From the NCBI RefSeq assembly GCF_932526225.1, contig NC_064041.1, forward strand, positions 7,934,313-7,998,312: DNA of 64,000 nt. Direction: 5' to 3'. Position numbers and translations under genes: made by a program. Shown in pieces: positions 11,601 through 21,900 of this stretch; the first letter of the stretch is position 1; each line of letters opens with the position of its first letter. The stretch comes from Nematostella vectensis (lineage: Eukaryota > Cnidaria > Anthozoa > Actiniaria > Edwardsiidae). Below the pieces are notes generated by a model. The model was given only the letters and a program-made list of their open reading frames with translations. It was not told the origin of the DNA and made no database searches.

Positions 11601-14403
11601 GAAGAGAGGGGCGGTAAGGTGGTAGAGATGGGCGGTAAGGTGGTAGAGAGGGGCGGTTAGGTGGTAGAGAGGGGCGGTTAGGTGGCAGAGAGGGGCGGTA
11701 AGGTGGTAGAGAGGGGCAGTAAGGTGGTAGAGAGGGGCTTTTAGGTGGTAGAGAGGGGCGGTAAGGTGGAAGAGAGGGGCGGTAAGGTGGAAGAGAGGGG
11801 CGGTAAGGTGGTAGAGAGGGGCGGTAAGGTGGAAGAGAGGGGCGGTAAGGTGGTAGAGATGGGCGGTAAGGTGGTAGAGAGGGGCGGTTAGGTGGTAGAG
11901 GGGGGCGGTAAGGTGGTAGAGAGGGGCGGTAAGGTGGTAGAGAGGGGCGGTTAGATTGGAGAGAGGGGGCTGTTAGGCTGGAGAGAGAGGGGGGCCTGGG
12001 TAGGAGTTAGGGACGGGTAAATGACAGACGGGCGGTTATAAGTTGGGAGAGATTGGCGGTAGAGTATAGGAGTAGGGCGGTTAGTAGGGAGAGAGAAGGG
12101 CGTTTAGTTAAAACACAAGAAATTTGGCTAAACCCGCTCACATATTTTAACAAAAAATATCGGGTATAAGGTGGATGGACTCAGTTGAAGAGGATTGTTT
12201 ATGATTCAAGCCCAATTACACCAGTAACCCAAACAACTGATTACACTGAAATAGCAGACACTGCCCCTATAAACCTTCACGTCAACACTGTCGGCATTCT
12301 CCAACTTCAGAAAGACATGGGCTTCAATCAAATACGCTTCTATTGCCACAAACAGGCGAATAAAAAGACATTTCACATTATGACAAACAAAGACGAGAAT
12401 GGACGACAGGCTGTGAGGTAAACATTCAATCTGTCCACATCAGCAGTGCTGAATAACGTGTGCGCATGCGCGTGCTCTGGTGAAAACAAACACAATCGTA
12501 GTGTTGAATCGTTCGAGTAAAGGTACGAAAGACTGACTTAAGTCGCTGTTTTGACAAACTGTACAGCATTTAAACCATACTGTACAAAAGATGACAGATT
12601 TGTTTGATAATGAGGGAGTTATAAAGAAAATTATAGCCTTAGCTTTGCGATAGTTTTCTTAGCATTTGCCAAAATGTAACGGTTCGCCGGTAAAAAGCCG
12701 CCATTTTAAAAACAAAAAGGCTGGTTTAACCGCGCGGTACTGGAACTAGTCTTGCGTTTTTCAGCACTGGCGTCCACATCTAATCGAAAGAGAATTAAGA
12801 GCTCATTTTTTGTAAGAATGGTCAAATACTATCCTTTTTCCATATGATACCTATGACTGCGCATCTCCCCTCAGCCAATCCTGGGTACGCACCTGTATTC
12901 TCTTAGGCTAGGTGCTTATTCGAGGGAGGCGCTTCACAGCAAAAAAGTGAGCTAGAAAAGTGACAGCGCTGAGAAACGTGTGTTCTCCACCAAAAGCCAA
13001 CGCTATATCTTAGAGTGTAATCCTTCAAGTAAAGCTACAAAGAGCAGACTTGAGTCCCTGGAATCACATGAAGAAAAGATGTGGACTTTAAAAGCACACT
13101 AGCATACACACATTGGCATCAGTCGGGCCAAGACGGGACGCTAGCACAGTCTATTACCCGTGCAGTTCGGCAACCATGGACAGCTGTTTCGTCCTTATTA
13201 GGACTCTTCAGCATGGCATAGCCGGTTTGCCTCGGTTAAACTTCATCGGCAAAAGACTGCAGGGCGACTTCGACTCGAACGAAGTGATTTAAACCACAGC
13301 TTAGATCCATGTGGGATCTAGAGCCAATGTGTGTATGCTAGTGTGCTTTTAAAGTCCGAACAAAAGATGAGAGATTTGTTTGCTTAAAAAAGAGTCACAC
13401 AGAAAATGATTTTAATTCAATTCAATTAATTTATTTGGCAGCTTTGATTCACGGGCGTTGCTCCAAATACATCCATATTGAAGAACAAAATTTACAATCG
13501 GTTTTCAATTTAAAGCCGCATTATCACCAGTTTACTTCCGGGGGTCCGACGGAAACCTCAACCGTTAAAAGACAAAAGAATCTATTCGAATCCGAAATAT
13601 TTAAAAGTCCATCCGCTCTAAATTATCAATCACATCCTCAAAGAAACTTCCAATAGACACACTGCTTTCAATATTTTGAAATATTTTTCTCGTTTTCCGT
13701 TAAAAATCATCGGATATTGTTAGGTAATCGACCGGAAGTAAACTGGTGACAATGCGGCTTTAATTTCTATTTACAATAAATTCTCTATCATAGTACTTTG
13801 TAGCGATGTCATCATATATTCTCATTACTTTACCTTATTGTTGTTGCTTCCCAAACAAATTGAGCTATTATTTCTTTTTTGGTTGTACTCTCCTGTTTCA
13901 AACTAATCACCTTCAAAAATGTATGGCAGGAGGCATCGCTTTTAGATTCTGTTTTGTTGCGAATTGAAAAACCCTATAAATGTGTTCCCTCAATTCACTA
14001 TATTACCACCATGATAAAATAAAAGGACCGGTTTCACCTCATCATTCAGTGAATTTATCCTAACCTTATTTCTTAAATGTATCTCCTTCTCTTTTCGTTC
14101 TTATTATTCAGAAGTCTCATAGAGACGGCGGACCCACGGCCAGTCGCCTGCGGATCGTTCACTCGTGCCCATGACGATAACTCTATCTTGTCTCGTAACT
14201 GTGGCAAGTGGGGAGATACCTGTGACGCTACAAACAACTGTGACTACTGGGGACGCATCTCGTACGGTGGCAATATGAGGCTTTGGCGTCGAACGCCCTG
14301 GTACGTGGACCCATCCCCACATGGAATAGTTGGAACATTCGGTTGTCAAATTGGAAGCCTTTGTTGTGATGATGATACAAATAATAATTATTCCTGGCGA
14401 TGA
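8646..14403 (+). CDS. Secreted anthozoan-type protein with fibrinogen-like YWI/CDM segment, four exons
   Basis: Exons 8646-8763, 10639-10788, 12171-12417 and 14112-14403 have matching phases (1, 1, 2) and give 268 residues. The start ATG follows an acceptor-like gtgtttcag, so a 5' UTR exon probably lies upstream. Residues 1-20 form a signal peptide (hydrophobic CVLVLLSAVACA). Exon 2 encodes a segment of the fibrinogen-C or collagen-C start type: RSCLQLKETG, then GKYWIRP, then PFRVFCDMT. Exon 3 continues GGWTQLKRIVYD and later GFNQIRFYCHK, a combination I associate with secreted anthozoan proteins. Exon 4 is Cys-rich (VACGSF, NCGKWGD, CDATNNCDYWG, CQIGSLCC). No transmembrane segment is seen. 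Likely extracellular; the biochemical role is unknown. Exon 1 has a weak donor (G|gttttc), so its 3' edge is the least certain. Introns 1 and 2 carry large tandem repeats. Confidence 0.75.
8920..9478. repeat. (TGTCAT)n hexanucleotide array in intron 1
   Basis: About 92 copies of TGTCAT/CATTGT with occasional cattgtcaat interruptions, ending in a (cat/ctt)-rich tail to about 9540. It lies inside intron 1 of the secreted-protein gene. All six frames stay open through it (His-Cys, Ser-Leu and Met-Thr dipeptides); none is a gene. Confidence 0.97.
10204..10350. other. CG-rich segment with short repeats in intron 1
   Basis: The string CCCGTCCCCACG occurs twice (about 10211 and 10308), with several forward and inverted copies of cgttttcg and aaaacg between and around them. 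It looks like the terminal part of an interspersed repeat, but I cannot define its ends. Confidence 0.3.
10985..11965. repeat. 21-bp G-rich minisatellite in intron 2
   Basis: About 45 tandem copies of a 21-bp unit (ggtggtagagaggggcggtt or ..ggta plus one base). Common variants are t/a in the last triplet, gtaga/gaaga, and gaggg/gatgg. The same variants recur in blocks, indicating local amplification. The + strand carries a GGGG run in every unit, so quadruplex formation is possible. The array lies between secreted-protein exons 2 and 3. Confidence 0.95.
13083..13357. mobile_element. 275-bp MITE with perfect 35-bp inverted repeats
   Basis: Positions 13083-13117 (starting GGACTTTAAAAGCACACTAG) and 13323-13357 are exact inverted copies of each other over 35 bases. 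The interior has no open frame of note. The element interrupts sequence that looks like a diverged second copy of 12446-12640 (shared acaaaagatga.agatttgttt downstream). No clear target duplication is seen. It sits in intron 3 of the secreted-protein gene. Confidence 0.8.
13514..13759. mobile_element. MITE flanked by TTAA (family A, short copy)
   Basis: Ends AGCCGCATT.TCACCAGTTT and the inverted AAACTGGTGACAATGCGGCT, with TTAA directly outside both (13510-13513 and 13760-13763). Terminal inverted repeats extend about 30 bp. It is 246 bp long and non-coding. It shares ends and an internal block (ccatccgctctaaattatca) with the element at 14799-15270, in opposite orientation. TTAA duplication is characteristic of piggyBac and Kolobok transposases. 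Confidence 0.8.
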
Positions 14404-14551
14404 CTTTGCGATTTACGTCAGATAAGTCTAAGGTTCTGCCAATTCTTCGTCTTTTTTAAAACCTCCTCGGATAAGAAAAAGATGGTTCTTTAAGCCATGG
14501 AGCAGTTGGTGAACACACATCAACATAAATTTTAGGAGAATTTGACACGGT
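14404..14551. other. Likely 3' UTR or flank of the secreted-protein gene
   Basis: A/T-rich sequence after the TGA stop. No AATAAA signal is apparent before the next mobile element. Confidence 0.3.
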
Positions 14552-14713
14552 CCAGGGGCGTAGCCAGGGGGGTGGCACAGGTGGCCCGGCCCCCCCTTCT
14601 AGCAGAAAAAAAAATACAGTAAATATACGAGACATTATCTAAAATACAGGAGAAATGCCTTGGAAGGGCCTTTTTGGCCCCCTCCTGTTAAAAATCCTGG
14701 TTACGCCGCTACT
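14552..14713. mobile_element. 162-bp palindromic MITE (GGCGTAGCCAGG type)
   Basis: Left end CCAGGGGCGTAGCCAGGGGG and right end CCTGGTTACGCCGCTACTT are imperfect inverted repeats. The interior runs from G-rich to a ggcccccc tract and back, so it can fold on itself. Non-coding. Confidence 0.6.
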
Positions 14714-14798
14714 TGCTGTTATATTGTCGGATCTCAAATCTCTTTTCCTTTGAACAATGCGATGCCCCCGTGGCTACCTTGACAGTTTCGTGAATTAA

Positions 14799-15270
14799 AG
14801 CCGCATTGTAACCTGTTTACTCGGATGATTTATAACTGAAAACGCGAAAAATTTCAAAATTGTGAAAGGAGTGTGTCTATTGAAAGTCTCTTTTAGAATG
14901 TGATTGATAATTTAGAGCGGATGGCCTTTCAAATAGCGCGGATTCTAACTCATGGCCTTCTAAAGGCGCAGCGTCATGGTACTGCGCATATCTGGACTCA
15001 GTGTTTATTGAAGGCTTTTAATTGTCTACAAACAGTTGAACTGACAATGCAATATTTTATTGAAAAATATGTCTATTGACAATTTGTGGTCATTGCCTTT
15101 AAATTTAAGTCTCCCACATGTACCAAGGGCTCATTAGTCAATATTAGAATTTGACTGAAATTCATTGTGTCAGGGCCAGAGAGCTAGGCAAAGCTCTTAC
15201 CATGACGCTGCCCCTTTAACGGTTGAGGTTTCCGTCGGCCCTACGGAAGTAAACTGGTGACAATGCGGCT
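14799..15270. mobile_element. MITE flanked by TTAA (family A, long copy)
   Basis: Ends AGCCGCATTGTAACCTGTTT and the inverted AAACTGGTGACAATGCGGCT, with TTAA outside both (14795-14798 and 15271-15274). It is 472 bp long, non-coding, and in opposite orientation to the 13514 copy. It matches that copy near gattgataatttagagcgga and carries extra internal sequence. It also shares the acggttgaggtttccgtcgg block next to its right end. Confidence 0.8.
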
Positions 15271-15274
15271 TTAA

Positions 15275-17806
15275 GCCAATAAGGATTCGAAGCGCGGCAC
15301 TATATGATTGACATTAGCCCCACTAGCCTATCAGTTAAATCCTCCTGCTTATCAATATCGAGCTTCTAATAGCAAGACTATTCAGATTACAGAAATAGGA
15401 ATTCACCCCTTAAAAGGCGTTGTCCCCATCATCTTTAAGTTGTACTTGAGTGTTGGGAATTGACCTATTCCCGCTCTGTGCCAAAAGTTGGATCTCACTT
15501 CACGAGCAGGTTACTCTAATTATTATTTAGGTCTAGTGAAATTCTGTTGTAGACAGTTTTAGAACAGCGACTGCAAAAATGGTTTGAATGCTATAAGTTA
15601 TTGAAATCACGTATGAAGATTGCCACGCGCACTATCACGCAAGTATGCAGTGTGTTATCACCGTAGTCAGTAGCAACCATGTAAACATTTCGTAAGTCAC
15701 GGCATTCCATCAAGGGTTACCGGCTGGCACGCCCACGTAGGAAGGTCGCCCATCGTACACCCATTGGCTTAACTCTTATCTAAACGGAGCTGAAAGCTTT
15801 TCGGTACGTCAGTGTCTGTTTCCTTAAGGACATGCCGTCTTAGAAGCATATACAAAGGGGTACGGTAGAAGCCCCAAACACACCTTATAAACCTTTAACC
15901 GTGTAACAGCGTAGAGAAGTAAAGCCGGTACCGGTACCCCAACAAGACTCACCTCGTTACTACACTCTAGCTCTATTTTCAATCTCACATTTATATATTT
16001 AGAAATTCTAGAAGGGTTCGTGTTACAAGGTTAACATGGGCCGTGAAGCGAATTTTTGAAGAGGGGTCTTACAAGTGAAAATGCATCAGGATGTAAAGGA
16101 TTGAACTACAAAGAATGCAAGGAAAAATCTGTCTTGTGGGGAGGGCTAAATTTCCAAAGCCCACTCCCCAGAAATCTCGCAAAAGTTTCGCAAAGTCTCG
16201 GAAACTGAGCGTCTCGAAGTCTATTTTTTTTTTCAAAATTATAGGGGTCTCGGAGCCTCGTTTTTTCTATCACGGTCTCGGAGTCTCAGATTTTTTTAAA
16301 GCGATATGTTTTATGTTGTTTCCATGCTACGGCTTTCCCCTTCTTTTTCGTTTCTCGAGTCTTGAGCCTTATTCTTTTTTCAACTGATGTTTTTGACGTA
16401 CCTCGAGCAAGTTATCCGAAAACAAGAGCCTCGGCCAGTCTCTGATCAACCCATCGCTATCCCTGGATAAGGGGGTTGCCGTTTAAATTTCAAAACAAAC
16501 GTAGGAAGAAAACCACTGGACAACTTCTATTTTGTGGATGTACGTCAGACCTTGTGACTTGGGTCGACAGTTAAGGAAACTACGGACTTATGTAAACAAA
16601 GTCGACACAACGCTAATTTTACATATACGATTTTTGGGCAGGCCTATACCTGCATTCTTTGAGTACGCGAGTAAGGGGATATGCAGTCAAATATTGTCAT
16701 TCAAGTTTGGGACTTCAATTGTGGATAGTTGAAGATCTTTTGTAAATGTTACATTTTCGAATGCAAATAAATATAATAATAAATGGCTGATCGATATTAT
16801 TTAAAATATATATAGAAAATAAGGGTCACTTGAGTTAGTAAGAAGTTTGAGAAAGCTTTGATAAAACTTGTAATAAAAACCTAAAAAATGCATGTTGCTA
16901 GTCTTCGAGTTATAGGGATTCAACCACAGTATAAAAATTTCGCTTGACCATTCTACTATATGTAAGGGGGAGCGAGGAGTCATTCGAGGGACCAAACCGA
17001 TGTAACGACAGAGCAAAAAAATGGCATGAAATTTCCAATTCTCAATATATAAGCTCAAGATTCCGCATACAAGGAGTTACTCTGACCAAAAGCTTAATTC
17101 CAAATTAAAAAAATTAGAAGATATGAAATTTAGATGTTAGCGAGCAAAGTTGGCTTGATTTCTGATTAGAGCCCGAATTCTCCCTAATAATGAGGAGAAT
17201 TCATACTTTGAACATTTGAAAATTGTACTTCAAGCCTCATATCTCGAAGACGAATCCATTAGAAAAGAAGGCTTTTTGATATGTTGGATTACATAACATA
17301 AGGAACCTCTATGCAAAAATTTATGCTTACCGAAGTTATCCAGACCTTTTTTGGGGGAAACTTGCCATTTTTGGGCTCTGTCCGATGTAACAGAAATCAT
17401 GCGCGGTAAAATCGTGGAGCCATGAAAGGGCTCTGTGTAACAAACAAGTAGAGCGTGACTTATCACGTGACAGATAGTGTGACTAATCCGCTCCGTCATG
17501 CGTGACCCCCATGGAACAATAAGCCACAAAACAAATGCCTCTATGTTATTGCTTGAGCACAACAAGCACAAAGCATAATTACAGGAAAAGACTTCAAGGG
17601 TACTCCGTTAAATCACAACAAGAAGACCGTACGATGTCGGATCATATTTGCCTCAAGGGCAATATCATGATTTAGTTACCGGTGGATATTCTTACGGATG
17701 CGATTATAATGTGTATCATAATGACCTACACATGTTCCTCGTTGTTATTAGCTTAGTTTTGATTACGAAATTCGGGCTTGATTGAGTTTTGAGAGTTTCA
17801 ATTGTG
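15275..17806. other. Intergenic region without recognised genes
   Basis: Both strands show only short open frames with no domain resemblance and no convincing splice partners. A degenerate tract of repeated agtctcgg/gtctcg strings lies at about 16170-16290. Confidence 0.5.
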
Positions 17807-17865
17807 ATGGGGGCTATAGTTTCATCCAAGAAGACCCCGAGAGCTCGCATTGAGAACAAGGCCAT
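17807..17865 (+). CDS. Possible first coding exon (MGAIVSSKK..), phase not reconciled
   Basis: The ATG opens MGAIVSSKKTPRARIENKA and runs into a strong donor (AT|gtaagt), leaving phase 2. MGxxxS followed by lysines is an N-myristoylation-type start. It lies about 1.1 kb upstream of the IQ-protein exons on the same strand. The best acceptor for the next exon (18970) needs phase 1, so the two do not join directly. Either an exon between them was missed, the weaker acceptor at 19036|19037 (compatible phase) is used, or this exon is spurious. Confidence 0.35.
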
Positions 17866-18969
17866 GTAAGTACAAGGACCAAATGATTTTAGGATCTTTA
17901 TTTGTCAATAGAATTTATGACATTTTAATACATGGTCATTTAGGCAGCTTAAGATGCAATTATTTTCGAATCTAAACGTTTTTTGATAGCTTAGAATATT
18001 GATCATTCCATGTATATTTATTGTTCGAACTGTTCGAATGTAAAAGAATCTTAGCGTGCAATAAGAGCCACTTGGGTTCTTGGGCTAAGCGTGTTCGCAT
18101 TTTTATGATATAGGTAACCAAGGGCTAGGTATGTGATTAGGACCGTGTAGCCAGAGATGTTCACTATGTCTGTGGTTATGGCAGCGAAGGGAGGGCAGAT
18201 AATTGTCACAGAATTCGCTTCACTAGATTTTAATAGCTCTTTCTGAATCGTAGTTGAGCGAGGCAAGTGCCTTTGGTTCGCCTCTATGGCCCTTTTACGG
18301 ATAGTCCATTTGATAAATTACAGTGACCATTGTTTCTTTGGCTGCACGATTTTTCTTTGTCTTTGAAAAAGATTACTTGTTCAACCCTTTTGACTCTGAG
18401 AGCTCGAAATTTCATGATCGAGATTGAGGTGTTTTCGTTGACAATATCAAAACGTATCAGGGTGTAAAATATCGGGAGAACTCGACTTACGAAAAGGTAC
18501 ACCATGCTAAAAGAACAGGTGTTACGGAGAGGGATCCTCAAAAGAATACATATATCGGGAAAAGGTATAAAAGGGGGTGGCGAATGAGAAAAGATGGCAA
18601 AGTATAAGGGTTTAAGAAGCTCAATCAGCCTCCGCCACTCCGAAATAATAAGATGAACGGTCCCCTTATAAAGGCCTATGAATCCTGATTGATATTTTGT
18701 AGAGCTGTGAATGCCTTCACATCTTCAAGACCTAAAGGTGACGAGCAATCAGTACAAGGTAGGGCTACCGCACACTAGTGACATAACGACATGGGCACGC
18801 GCACTAATTTTAACTTCAGGGCGATGTATGATTAAAGTCGAACTTTTTCTATCAGTCTTATGTATTGCCTACAACAAATAAAAAATGTAATAAATCTTCC
18901 TTTTCAACCAATCTCCTGTACGTCTACTTTCCTTATAAGCATTATGAGACGTGTTCTCTAACTTTATAG

Positions 18970-21900
18970 AAACCCCCCCACCACCAACAAAGCATCACAA
19001 CTCTCCTAACCCCACCCCCTCTCGCGGAGACGACAGTACCAGCGTAGCAGTGTCTTCGTGGGGGGAAGGGGTGGTGGGTACATCGTCTCACGCGCTTCAC
19101 AATACAGGGGAAGTGACGTCACGCGGTGTCAGCAAAGACGTCACAACAAGCAAGGAGCTTTACCCGGAAGTGAATATTCCTAGAGATCAGAACAGCAATG
19201 AAACATGGGGAAGTCGTCAGAATGGACGGGTTTATACAGGGTTTGCTGTGGTAACGCCTTTGAGACCAGAAGATGCTGCGGTCGTGATACAGAGGTTAGG
19301 AGCGTATTACATTGATAGTAAGCGTTGACTACCATAGACATCATCTGGTCGTTTTGTCTTCATCTAAGTCATTAATTACTGTCATCGCCTCCACCATCAT
19401 TATCAACATCGTCACCATTACTTTCATTAGCACCATCATCAACACCATTATCAACACCATCTCCATCATAATCATAATCATCAACATCAACATCAATATC
19501 ATCATCAACATCATCATTAACATCACCACTATTATCACCATCACCACTGTCACTATCAACATCATCACCATCAGTATAAACTCATCACTATCGTCACCAT
19601 CACCATGTACAAATTCAGTGGCAAGGCAGTAGCAAAATTCAAGTAAGTGTACCATCACCTACTTTCCATCTCTCTCATCGCTCGACGTATTTTGCTTCTT
19701 GATGCAGCACTTTCAGAGGATACATCACTAGAAAGGACATGAGCAAGAGACAAGAAGCTTCCGTCATGATTCAAAGGTAAAGCCTCTCACCACAGGTGGC
19801 CCAGTAAGTATGGAGCCTCTCACCACAGGTGGCCCAGTAAGTATGGAGCCTCTCACCACAGGTGGCCCAGTAAGTATGGAGCCTCTCACCACAGGTGGCC
19901 CAGTGAGTATGGAGCCTCTTACCACAGGTGGCCCAGTAAGTATGGAGCCTCTCACCACAGGTGGCCCAGTAAGTATGGAGCCTCTCACCACAGGTGGCCC
20001 AGTAAGTATGTAGCTTCTCACCACAGGTGGCCCAGTTAGTATGGAGCCTCTTACCACAGGTGGCCCAGTGAGTATGGAGCCTCTCACCACAGGTGGCCCA
20101 GTAAGTATGGAGCCTCTTACCACAGGTGGCCCAGTAAGTATGGAGCCTCTCACCACAGGTGGCCCAGTAAGTATGGAGCCTCTCACCACAGGTGGCCCAG
20201 TTAGTATGGAGCCTCTCACCACAGGTGGCCCAGTGAGTATAGAGCCTCTCACCACAGGTGGCCCAGTGAGTATGGAGCCTCTCACCACAGGTGGCCCAGT
20301 AAGTATGGAGCCTCTTACCACAGGTGGCCCAGTAAGTATGGAGCCTCTTACCACAGGTGGCCCAGTAAGTATGGAGCCTCTCACCACAGGTGGCCCAGTA
20401 AGTATGGAGCCTCTCACCACAGGTGGCCCAGTTAGTATGGAGCCTCTCACCACAGGTGGCCCAGTTAGTATGGAGCCTCTCACCACAGGTGGCCCAGTAA
20501 GTATGGAGCCTCTCACCACAGGTGGCGCAGTTTGTACGGGGCCTCTCACCACAGGTGGCCCAGTAAGTATGGAGCCTCTCACCACAGGTGGCCCAGTGAG
20601 TATGGAGCCTCTCACCACAGGTGGCCCAGTGAGTATGGAGCCTCTCACCACAGGTGGCCCAGTAAGTATGGAGCCTCTCACCACAGGTGGCGCAGTTTGT
20701 ACGGGGCCTCTCACCACAGGTGGCCCAGTAAGTATGGAGCCTCTTACCACAGGTGGCCCAGTGAGTATGGAGCCTCTCACCACAGGTGGCCCAGTAAGTA
20801 TGGAGCCTCTCACCACAGGTGGCCCAGTGAGTATGGAGCCTCTCACCACAGGTGGCCCAGTGAGTATGGAGCCTCTCACCACAGGTGGCGCAGTTTGTAC
20901 GGGGCCTCTCAGCACAGGTGGCCCAGTAAGTATGGAGCCTCTCACCACAGGTCGCCCAGTGAGTATGGAGCCTCTCACCACAGGTGGCCCAGTGTGTATG
21001 GAGCCTCTCACCACAGGTGGCCCAGTGGGTATGGAGCCTCTCACCACAGGTGGCCCAGTAAGTGTGGAGCCTCTCACCACAGGTGGCGCCGTTTGTACGG
21101 GGCCTCTCACCACAGATGGCCCAGTAAGTATGGAGCCTCTTACAACAGATGGCCCAGTGAGTATGGAGCCTCTCACCACAGGTGGCCCAGTAAGTATGGA
21201 GCCACTTACAACAGGTGGCCCAGTGAGTATGGAGCCTCTCACCACAGGTGGCCCAGTGAGTATGGAGCCTCTCACCACAGGTGGCCCAGTAAGTATGGAG
21301 CCTCTCACCACAGGTGGCGCCGTTTGTACGGGGCCTCTCACCACAGGTGGCGCAGTTTGTACGGGGCCTCTCACCACAGATGGCCCAGTAAGTATGGAGC
21401 CTCTTACAACAGATGGCCCAGTAAGTATGGAGTCTCTCACCACGGGTGGCCCAGTGAATATGGAGTCTCTTACCACAGGTGGCCCAGTGAATATGGAGTC
21501 TCTCACCACAGGTGGCCCAGTGAATATGGAGCCTCTCACCACAGGTGGCCCAGTAAGTATGGAGTCTCTCACCACAGGTGGCCCAGTGAATATGGAGCCT
21601 CTCACCACAGGTGGCCCAGTGAGTATGGAGCCTCTCACCACAGGTGGCCCAGTAAGTATGGAGCCTCTCACCACAGGTGGCGCCGTTTGTACGGGGCCTC
21701 TCACCACAGATGGCCCAGTAAGTATGGAGCCTCTTACAACAGATGGCCCAGTGAGTATGGAGCCTCTCACCACAGGTGGCCCAGTAAGTATGGAGCCTCT
21801 CACCACAGGTGGCCCAGTGAATATGGAGCCTCTCACCACAGGTGGCCCAGTGAGTATGGAGCCTCTCACCACAGGTGGCCCAGTAAGTATGGAGCCTCTC

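Noticed and set aside
18051-18541. Two minus-strand open frames with hydrophobic stretches, possibly receptor pieces
   Set aside because: No class A landmarks (no LAxAD, DRY or NPxxY), the frames do not join, and they lie opposite the likely IQ-gene 5' region.
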